This document shows, piece by piece, positions 27,101-39,100 of a DNA stretch of 64,000 bases. The stretch is from Nectonema munidae (taxonomy: Eukaryota > Nematomorpha > Nectonematoida > Nectonematidae), in NCBI GenBank assembly GCA_030549495.1, contig JAUIRK010000003.1:228501-292500 (forward strand), given 5' to 3'. The translations under genes were made by a program, and so were the position numbers. The stretch's first letter is position 1. Each line of letters opens with the position of its first letter. Under the pieces are notes generated by a model that was not told the origin of the DNA, did not search any database, and saw only the letters and a list, made by a program, of their open reading frames with translations.

Positions 27101-30100
27101 CCTTTTAAGGTTAGCGAAATATAACATATCTTTTGCTTCAATTTGTTGTTCTTAAATTGGAAAGCAAATATCAAAAAAACTTAACTAACTTTTTTGTCTT
27201 TTTAAGTGTAAAGCAACTGCATTTAGCATTCTTGAAAAAATTTCAAAACTTTGTGAAAGGAAAACGAAATCTCAAATTAATCTAAAAAAGGAAATTCCTT
27301 CTGTTGTCGATGTTTCAACCAATTCTTTTAAAAATAGGTTAATTTTTTTTTTAATAATTTAAATATTTGGACAATAATAAAATCATATTTTAATGTTTTT
27401 TAATTCAATTTTATTTTCAATTTCAATTTAAGTGTGAATTTAAAATTGAAGAAAGATCATCCCAGAATTTGCAAACATAACGCTTCTACACAAAAAAATA
27501 GAAAATCTTTTGTGGTATACTTATATCATACGTTAATTTAAAGTCATTTTTTCACTTTTTTTTGAATAGGATTAATTTTTTACACTTAGACGATTTTTAA
27601 AATCTTTTTTTTCTTAATTTAATTATAGTAAATTTTGAATTCCAAAAAAATTAAATTTCTCCAATAGGTAAAATTATGAAATTTGATTTGCTGCAAATTA
27701 GAAGAATTTTACCAATGAAGCACGAATATTTATTGATTTTAGAAACTTTGCATGATAACATCAATTTTCAATGGTGATTAACTAGATTAATTTTATTTTA
27801 TGAATGTTGTAAAACTAGAACAACCATTTTAGAGATTTCGTGCAGCTAGGTTATGACAAGGCAAACACATATATTTAATCAAAGTGACTTTAAGATCTAT
27901 TTAATTTGTTAAAATATATTTAATTTTTAGAAATATACTAAATCAACTATAATTTCTATTGATACACTATATAGTTTATTTTAATTGATAGATTCCATAA
28001 AAATAAAAGTTTCCAATTGAAAACTAATTTTGCATATCATTTTTGGAATTTTTTATTGAAGCCCCTAAATTCGATTAATAATCAAACATCTGAATTAGCA
28101 ATAATTGTTGCAGTAGCATTTCAAGTATTTGTCGTTAATATATAAATATATCATAATGACATAAATATGTTAAACTTCACATGCACTAATTTTATAATGT
28201 GTGCGTCTGTCCATTTTTTAACCAAAATTAAGTAAATAACTAAAGAACAAGCTATCTACTAACTAACTAGTTAAATGAAGCTCTAATTTAAAGGTTTAAT
28301 TGTAGGTTAGTTGGTTAGTTATTTTTCATTTAATTACGCAGATATTTGGTAGTGTGTAAGTTATTTAGTTAGTTTAAAAAAAAGAATTCGTTTATTTTCT
28401 TCCATTAACTATAAATTTATTATCTTTATTGTATAACTTAGAAGATTTTTAGACACATCTTCTGTGACTTGTGAATTTCAACATTGGTTGGCCAAAAAGT
28501 GACTTTGAAAAACTTTACTTTTGACAAATTAATTAATTTTTAAATTATAAATTTATAATTAGTTTAATTAATTGTATGCATCTTTTTAATCAATTAGAAA
28601 ATAACTCTGCTTTAACCACTTTATTATAGTCAAAAATGACATATTTGTTTTAAAAAAATTTAAATATCAAAATTTGTTTCTGGTGTAAGAATAATTTTAT
28701 AGAGAAATGAAAAGTTATTTTGTGAATTGGGGAGAATTAAAATGATAAAATTGAAAATAGCGCTACCCTATTTCTAAGTAATAAAATTCAATGAGGTTGA
28801 AACAAATAGAGGTAGAATTATAATACAGTACAATAATTACATTAAAATTTACCCTTTGATGACCACTGCTACATCAGTGTCTCAAGAAATATAAACCGTC
28901 GATTTTAAATGCATACAATTCGATTGAAAAAAGCATATGCTTATTCCCCAAAATTCTCGTCCTGAATGATTTTTTTTAATTATTTTAATGGGTTAAGACT
29001 TTTGGTTTTCGTTAATATATGTATATATTGTTTTGAATAATTACCAATTAGATTAAAATTAATCCAAAATTGTCTCCGAATGCAAACTTTAGCGCTACAT
29101 CAAGGCAAACTCCTTTGAAATTTTTAAAGCAATATCCTATTTTGAAAAAGTAGCTTTCATAAAAATTAATTTTTATATGTTAAAATTTTTCTAAAAATAC
29201 CCTTTTAGGAATGCAGAAGAACATTTTGGAGTTGTTGAAAAGATTTCGAACAAAAAGAAGAAAAGGATTCCATTTTACGTACTCATAAAATATCTAGCAA
29301 TATTATCTTGATTGTAGGCATATACAGTTTCAAGTTGGTAACTTTTATCAGCTAAAAACGACTTCTCAAAATATTTCAAAACGCCGTCACCAATATCTTC
29401 ATTGCCGGTTTTAAATTCGAGCTTTTTATCATTCTTTATTAATTTTTAACAAAAAATATCGAAAAAAATTATAAAGTTTTTCTAGTAAGGAATTAGAGCT
29501 AAAGGCTTTTGATTTGATAAAGTTTTTGTTTGCAGGAAATTATGTTCCAAAATGTGATTTTAAAGGTCTCCTAAAATAAGATCAAGCTTTTTTAAATCAA
29601 ATTTCCTTGGAACGTTAAATGCCTGTAATATTGTGTGTAATAAAGTGTATGAGTACTTTTTTTTTAGATTTTATGATTTTTGAAAAAAATGCACACTTTT
29701 TATAATTTATTTTATTTTTATCAATATTTTTTATCCTATTTTTATAAATCTTTATATTTATTTTAAGAAATGATAAGCCATAAAAATATTGTGATATATA
29801 ACATTTTTGTAATCAATTATTACATATTATATATTTATATTTAAATCAATACCAATAAATCATTTTTTCGTTAATTGATTTTTTCGACAATTGAGATTCA
29901 ATCTGATAGAAATTATAAATACTACTCTTTGAGATTTTCAGCGTCTATCCGATTTCAACGAAAAAACTGTTTATCTTGAAATAAATTAAATTTTACAAAA
30001 ATAATCAAAGTCAAGTTAAGACTTACTTATTTTCATAAAAGTTTAAGAAATGAATTAAAGAATTAACTTTTTTACAAAAGGATAAAATTTTGACAGGAAC

Positions 30101-33100
30101 AAAATAAAAGATTCTCACCAAAAGTCAAAATCAACTTCTATGAAAGATGCCAAGAAATAATCCCAAAAAAATTATTATCTTTTAGAGTCAAGTAAAACTT
30201 TATTTGAACTTTCCATAAAATTTTATTCTTTTTCAATGTTTTAAGAACACCTTTGCGTGAAAATTATTTTTCTTGCCTTATAGAGCCAATCACGTACAAG
30301 ATCGTGTCTCCCCCTATAATAGTAAGACACTTATAAATTTCATTCATGATTCAAATATTTCCACTTAATTTCTAAGGCTTCCTAGTTTGACATTTTTATG
30401 ATATATTTTAAATTATAATATAGTTAGCTCCTAAACGCTACATCGTTCTCTACCCACAATCATTTTGTGTTTGAAAAAGCCGACTGTCGGCGAAAATTTA
30501 CATTTTAAAAATGTTAAGTGCTCAATGGATTATTATTTTAGTGTTCACTTCTTTGTTTTATCACTAATTTAATGGGCCACCTTCAGCACCAGATTTATAT
30601 GATATCTTTTAATAAATTTTAAGATAGAAATTCGTTCTCCTTCTGAAAACCATCATATGCAATAACCTAAATTTAAATATCTGAATAAGAATGAGTTTTG
30701 CTGTAGCATATCTGTTAATGAGATGAAAAGAATAATTTATTAGCAGAATAAATTAATGTTAAAGTTAAATTCTATTAACTATAAATAATTTTGAATATTA
30801 TCGATTTTAACAAAGAAAATTTTTCGCATCATACACTCTATTCAAATGAAATTTCTAATTCTCATCAAGGTTTTTATTCTCCCGAAGACTTTACAGACCA
30901 CTGATATGTGAATTCACTAGTCTCGCAAGTTCTTTTGACCGTTTTTGTCTCTCTGATTCTTTTACCATACTACTATGAGCCTATAAATACTTTTGAGGAT
31001 TATGTCTATAATAATTTTTTTTTCTAAAAATAAAAAATATACATGTAAAAAATTCAAAGAAATGGGCCGATATTTTCATTCTCAATGTAGACTCTTTAAA
31101 AAAGAAAATTATTTGCAAGAAATAAATTGGGCTAATTTTGTTAATTATGAGAAAATTTTCCCGAACCCTCCTTTCATAAAGTGTATTTTCAACATGGTGT
31201 CGTACTTAAGTCTTGTTTTTAGCTATAAACTTTAAACCAAAATGTCCATATAATTCCATTTGGAAAGTGTTGTTGTAAATATATTTATGATATATTTTTA
31301 GATGGAAAATTGGTGCAAAGAAAAAGTTAAAGCTGCATCTTGCGTGGCAAGAAAGGAATTCCATCAAACAAAATCTCCTTTCCTCCAAAGTTTTACAGTG
31401 GTTACGCTCAATACGAAGTATAAATTTTGGATTTCCAAATTTTTTATATGTATTTTCTTCTTTTTTATTTTTATAGATAATAATCATGAAATGGGACATT
31501 ATTTTAATCATTTTAGATAAATAGCCTTTTAAAACACTAATAACACATACAATTTAGAAAGAGATTGCTTCTGTCAAAGTATTAATCGTCGGGCTTCATT
31601 CGATATATTGACCTTTCACTCAGTTTCATTGAAATTTTTTATTGATTTTTAAATTTTAGATATTAACAGTTTTTATTCGCTCTTTTTGATATTCATAGCT
31701 TAGATTTAAAATGAGCGTCTTCTTTCAATCTATTAAATTCCGAACATTAATTGGTAAATAGAATTTTCAGCCATATAATTTGTCAAAATTTTTGCATTTT
31801 TTAGATATTAGATACTTTTTTTTTATACTTTTCTTATTTAATATTAAAAAATAAAAAAGAAGAATTTTGAACTTGCTATAAAAAATTAGTCTTCATCATG
31901 TCTAATCTATTTGTAGATTAGAGATTTTCTATGCATCGTTTGTACAAAAAATTGTAACTTATCTTGATAAAAGAATCGGTTTCAGCTCTTTTTCTTGACT
32001 TATCTAAAGCTTTTGATTCTATTGCACACAATTTATTCATCTCTAAATTTCTTTACATCTTTTTTCTTCTGAAACTCTAGAGTTTTTTATATTTTATCTT
32101 TCTAATAAGCTTCAATATTTGTTGTCAACTCAATCAGAACCTACAATCATTTATTACAGTGTCCCTCAGGGGTCAATCTTGGCTTTATGGTATCTAGTTC
32201 TCTTGATTTTGTGGATGTAATGCTATTTGCTGACGATATCACCATCATTTTCAGAGGTCCTTCTTTAAATTCAACTAAAATAAAGTTTGGAATTCAAAAA
32301 TTTGAAACTTGATTATCAGAAAATAATCTTGTATTAAACTCAACATAATCAAATTACTGGGTTTTTTTCTAAAGGTAAAACATTTGATTCCATTAGGTTT
32401 AAAAAGTTACATCTTTTAACTTATTACGCTTGAACGTAAATTCTAATCTTACGTGGACTGACCATATAAATAATATTTCCAATAAACTCTACTATGTAAT
32501 TAGAACATTAAAACAGTCGACAAAATTTTTACCAACTAAAAGATTTTATTGTTACATATTACTATTTTTGTTCCTCACATAACATACCGTTTATTTAACT
32601 TTGGTTTTTCTCTCACTGACAAATTCATAAAATTACAAAAACTAGCTCTACGCGTTATCTTCAAGCAAAAAAAGCTTCTCATACTAACGCTTTGTTTTCT
32701 AATAATGCTAATCTCAAAGTTCCAGATTTGTATGAACTTAAATTGTCGTTGTATACCTATAAATTCTTCTTGATTTTTAGACCCTTTGTTCATTCTATGT
32801 ATTTTATAAATTCTTGACATTGTAAACTAAGGCTTGTATCTCATTCATTTTCTTTAATTTCCTTCACCAACATTACTTTGAAATAAACGTTCGCTCTCTC
32901 AATATTTAAGTTCCTCTAAAATTTATATATATATATGTGTTGACTTTTTAATTATTTTCAATTTTTTGCTAGTTTTTGCATCGGTTTTTTGTTTAAAATT
33001 TGTTTAAAGATATGTCTGAATTTCTTAGATAAAATCTTAATCACCTTTATTTTTATGAATATGTTTTTTTATTTTACTAACTCAATAATGCCTGTTTATG

Positions 33101-36100
33101 AGTCAGGAGAATTTTGCATGAATGATGAGAATGACGAGATTAAGTTCTATATCTTTTATTTTTAGGAAAAATACGAAAAGAAATCTAAAAATAAAGGTAC
33201 TTAATTTACTTATATTTAGCAAATACTCTTCTTCAATTCATAATCTTTGTTTCTTCTCAAAACTTCTCCCAACTCTTTTATTTTAAATGTATTAAGTTCG
33301 AAAGGAAATTTGCTTCAAATACTATAAGTGATTTCCAGAAAAAAAATGTTCAAGAATATTGTGCAGAAGGTAAGAAACCTTATGTATATATCAAGAATCC
33401 TTATTCAATCAAAATACAATTTAAAATTACGTTATATACTCATTGATAAAAAATCTTTAAAAACACTTTTTTCCAAAAGAAATACCATAAAAGTGATTTA
33501 ACGTTTATTTATACTAAAATTAAAATTTTAGTTCCTCAAATATACGAATTTAAGCAACAAACTTCTCCAATCATTTCAGAGCTTTTATCCGAAAAATTTT
33601 CCAAAGAAAAAATATTAATTGCTAAACCTGCAAGTAAACTACTTTCACAAATATCCTTAAATATTTAGTATTCAATTTTTAGAAATGAAGGATTATGAAA
33701 ATATCAAGGCTAATCTCGTCATACACAAACCTTTGATAAGATCCTTAGTTCCAGGGAAGCCTGTTTATCGTTATTCAATTTTGTCATCAAAGAAGAGGCA
33801 CGTCTCATGCCAAAAGCAAGAAGGTATTTATTTGTGTTAGAAATTTATTGATTTTGGTTTATTTAAGATGTAAACTATATTCAATACTTTGAAACTAAGT
33901 CAAGCCATTATAGATGATAATTCATTTTGCAAGATAGAATTAATAATCATTAGACTTCTTATAAAGATTTATATTGGGAACAAAATATTTTAAAACGTTA
34001 TTCTGACTTATTTTTTAAAATTTCTTAAAGAAATAAAACACATATGTTATAGACGAATAATTACTTTTACAAAAAGTGGAGTAAATTTTTTTGTGAATAT
34101 ATCTTAGTCTAACATACTTGCTATTACTTTTTGAAGAAGCAATCAAAACACATACATTGAAACTAAACAATTACTTTCATTGGAGTAAAATTTTGCAGAT
34201 ATAAATTTTTAATGTGAAAAATAGATATATACTTAGTAAATGTAGATTTTTTGATAGTTTTGAGCAAAAATTTTTATTCTTTCTCTAACTTATTTTCCAA
34301 AACTTCATGAAGAAACTTAAAAAACACATGTTGAAAACAAAAGAATAACTTTTATATAAATTGGGGAAATTTTTAATAAATATAAATTTCTTGATGTTTT
34401 TATGATCTGAGGATAAAAATCTTCTTAATAAATTTTTCAAATTGAGAATATTTTATTTTGACACTATTAAAATTTGATCCTTTAGCATAAAAGTTAAATC
34501 TCTTATTCATTTCATATTATCTATTAAAATAAGTTAATCTCACCTTGATTTTAATATAATCGCATTTTATTTGAATCATTTCAGGGTAAAATGATTGGTT
34601 TTTGTGCAGTTCTTGCTTCTGTTTTATATAAATTGTCCAAATAACAATTAAAATATTTAAAATTAATCTATAATTTATATTTAATAAAAAATAAAATATT
34701 TTAAATTTATCTGGTTTAGAATTTAGTTGAAACTAATAATATTTTACTATTTTCACAATTAAAAGGTCTGTTTCAATAATAATATAAATGTATGTATTCA
34801 AATTTCTGATTTTTCTCTATACCAAGACGACAGTATGAACAAAATATATCCACTTCAATAAAATGTCTTTAGGAATGAAGCTAGAAATATATTGATATAT
34901 TTTTTCCTATTATAATTTGAAAATATAACTAAATTTATAAATTAATTTTTTTATTAATAAAGCTCCGAAAATCGACAACTTTTTGAAAGGAACATCTCCA
35001 GTAATTTTAGAGTTTTTTTCTCAATACTTTTACAATGATGAGATTTTCATTGATGAACGCGCAAGTGAACACCCTTTATTAAATACTGAAATCTTCTTTA
35101 TTTAATATTAGGTCTCTTTTTAGAAGTGAAGAGTTACGAAAAAACGAGAGAGAATATTTTGATGCATGAACCATTGCTAAGCTTCTTATCCAAAAAGCAG
35201 CCTACCTTTTCCCTGTGTTCAATATTAACATCTAAGAAACGACATCATCACACCTCTCTTAAGAAAGAAGGTTTGGAAATATTTGAAATCACTATATTTT
35301 TGAATACATTTTATGCAAATTTGAATCAATAAAAATTGATAATAAAAAGATACTAAACCATAGTGGACCTAAGAACTACTGGATTAAAATATTTCGTCGG
35401 TTAATTTCTCAATTAGTTATTTAAATATTGTTTTTGGTTATAGTTATTTATTTAATTAATTAATTAATTAGCATTTTTATTCTTATAAAATCTCGCATAT
35501 TATAGTAATGTATGACATTTAATACTGGAAGCTCGGGTATGTTTATATTTAATTAATAATAAGTTATACATTCAACAAAACGTTTTTTTTAACAAAAGAG
35601 TCGAGTAAATGTCGGTATAACAACAGTCCGAGCACCATTTTGGATGTTGGGATTTTCGGAGCAAGCATTCTATATCTCTCATTGTTGAATGCATTAGAAG
35701 CATTTGGGGATTCTTTGCGATGCTTTGGATACCGCATCAATGGCCCAAACACAAAGAAGCTCATGCATTCGAGCTTGAGTAGAGGAAAGGCGAGAATGGA
35801 AGGTCGTCAGCACAAAGACATATCTTTCTTTAAAGCAAAATATGGAAAGTACCCCGCAATTCAATCCTTCTCAAAGTTAAAGAAAAAGCACTTAAGTAAA
35901 TTTCCTTTTTTAGTGTATGTGTGCACTGTGCATGTATATAGACTTTTCGGTACTGTTTCAACTTATTCGATTCCAAAAATTTTTTAATTAAGATTTCACA
36001 TATACAAATTTTTCAAATATTGTATTTATTAATTAAAAATTATCTTTTTTCAATTTTAAAATATTATTTCTAAATTCAAAGATCTTATTTTTAATTCAAA

Positions 36101-39100
36101 GAATGTCTTTTTAAACTTTAATATTTTTCAATTACAACTCTTATTTTTAATTAAAAAATGGATTAAACAATTGAAAAATTGCCTTATTTTAATTAAATTT
36201 TTTTATTAAATACAAAGTCTTTTTTTCGATTAAAAATAAACTTACATCAATTCAAAAGGTTTTTTTAGTTTAAAATGATATTTTTAAATTCAAAATGGTC
36301 TTCAAATTTGTCATTTCTCGATTCAAAATATCTTTTATAATTTTATTTTTTATTGTACAAATTTGCTCCTAATTTTTGGCAATTATAAAAAAAAATATAA
36401 TTACAAAATTTTTAAATTGGCAATGTAAATTTTTAAAAAAAAATTCTTATGACTATAAATTTAACAAAAATAATTTCCCCTTTCTGTAGGTTTCGATTGC
36501 AGTTATTTTAAGTAAAATTTAAAACTCATCGTTTTAAATCAAACTGCTTAAGAATAATAAAAACTATACAACCTCATATATTTTTTAGTTTATATTTAAA
36601 GAACTATTTTGATAAGCTTTCTTAATTTAAATACTATGTATATAAATTAAACATACAAAGTGATTGTTTTTGTATAATTAAAAATTACTATTATTTATTA
36701 TACTGTTAAAGTAGTAACATTAAAAAAATATATAGTGAAAAGTATTTACACTCGTAGTATGCTTCAGAATAAGTTTGTTTGTATTATTTTATGTTTTTAA
36801 TCCACTAATGGATGTATCTTTATTTTTGTTTAGCTCTCAAAAAAATTATTCTAAGAAGAAAAAATTGAATAATCGAAACAAAATCCGTTAATTTTTCGTT
36901 TTTGACCTGAAAATGAGTGTAAAGTTATCAGTGGGCGAATTTAAATAAATGGAAGTTGGTTAAATATAATTAGTAGGGTAGTTATTGATTTTATAAAGTA
37001 TAGTTAATTCAAATGCTCTTGGGTCAATTGTTTTTGATCAATTCGCTAAGAACTATAAATTTTCTATATGCTTCCAACTTAAGTTAAGAATGCTGACTAT
37101 TTAAATCTCAGGCGGAACTTTTGATATGCAAATGGTAGCTCTACCTTTTCACTTGATTTAGATAGTCAAGTTTTTAGTGACAAATTTTGCGCATTTTTCC
37201 ATGTCAAATATTAAATTATAATACCAGTGTAGTCAATTTTATTGGATTTTTGTTTGTTTTTTTGTAAGTGAAATCAGCTAAAAAGTTTCATCCTTTGAAG
37301 CAACAACACGTTCCCTTGCAATGCAGGCTTGCGCATCATCAGTCCCATCTCCTATTTTTTCCAGTCATCTTAAAGACGTGGAATGAGAAAAAACAAAACG
37401 TCTTTAGCATTCAATTTCTTGCAAACAAAGACTTCATCAATCATGCCTTATTTTTTCATGCCAAATCTTCTATCACAAAAAAAGGTTCACTTTTAAATGT
37501 CTTAATATGATAATAGGAAAAATATAACAATATATTTTTAGCTTAATTCCTAAAGACATTTTATTGAAGTGGATATAGTTTGTTTGCCTTTCTATATAAT
37601 AAGTTTTAACAAATAACTTATTTTATCCTAGATTCAGAATGAGGAGTTAAGAGGCAGCGGTCTATCTCAAAATTAATCATGATATTTTTGTATGGTTCAA
37701 TCAAATTTTGTTTCCCAAATTTAGGACTTATTCCTAATGACATATTGCTTTATAATTAGACTGTGAGATGCTTTTGTTATTTCTTACGATTTTCGTTTTT
37801 ATTTAATATCGATTTATTTATATAAAATTACAAAATTACGAACAGGCTAGTATATATAAGTGCCAAGAAATGGACTTAAAAGACAGAATTATTTTATAGT
37901 TTAACATAAATTTAAAGTAAAATAGAAATTATCTTGGCTAATATTTGGTAAAAAACAGAAAAATCAAATTTACATAAAAATGTTTATATAAGAATATGAT
38001 TTTTATAACTTGCATAATTTTTAAAAAAATTATTTTTATTTTTTTTTATTTGCATAATATTTTAGTAATTTTTTATGTAAATCTGAAAATCTTTATTTAT
38101 AACATGTAAAAGATATAGGAGTGGCGCGAAAACAAAACCTTTTTCTTACATCTTCACGAGAAAAACCATTTCCTCCGCTTTCTGTTTGACAAAAATTTGA
38201 AAAAGACTAATGATTTGTCATACTATCTTACCATATTTCTCATTTATGTAAAAGATATTTAAGAATTTGTACAAAAAAACTTTTTTTTCTCAATTTTTCG
38301 AAATTTAAATGATATTTTCAAGTTATTTTTGTAGATAAATAAGACTGAAAAAATTAAAATTTAATAATATTTTATTCTAGTTTATTAAAATACATCTGAA
38401 GAATAATCTTCCATAATTGGACATTTTGCCTCAGTTCGAAATCGAAGCTGAATCAAGAAACCCTACTACCGCTAAACACATAATGATTGCGAAGTCAAAA
38501 TTGTCGTTAGATGTAGATGAGAGCGTGATTTTTAATTTAATACATGAAAGATTTTAAATGTTATAAAAATTTCGTATGAAAACATGAAAATAAGTTAGGG
38601 AAAGTTAATTTCGAGAAATTTTTTGTTTCCGCGAATTTCGTGAAATTAAATACCACGCAAAAATTTCTTTAGAGCAGTGGTTTTCAACAGCGACCGTGAG
38701 GAGCGCATGCGGTTCTCAACCTCTTGATAATAATATTTCAGAATTAATTAAAAAAAACGCTTTTATAAAAATTGCCAGTGTTGGTTCATACTTTGTTCTT
38801 TTGTTAAAAAGGTTGAGGACCACTGCTTTACAGTATCTAATTTAATAAATCATGAATATCTACTTCAAAGATAATAAAATATTCTGTCGGCTTAACAGAA
38901 GGACCTTCTTAGGGGTCAAACTGAACAAATGTCCACAGACCATACATAAAGACTTAGAGAATCCATAATTGCTTCGAATATAATTATTTAAACTGATGAA
39001 ATTTTTGTTTTCTCCCGCTCAAAATTTGAACCTCACTAAAGCCTTACATTTGCTACAACACATGGCTCAGCATTGGAAAAGTTTTTACTGAGTTGTGTTA

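Noticed and set aside
28847-29000. Possible further piggyBac MITE (TACCCTTTGATGACCA to TTTTAATGGGTTAA)
   Set aside because: The left TTAA is missing and the ends match poorly; plausible as an old copy but not supported enough.
37630-37680. Exon after TTTATCCTAG reading DSE and a stop, a possible gene end
   Set aside because: The exon at 41152 joins 37484 in phase with a long open frame, making termination here less likely.
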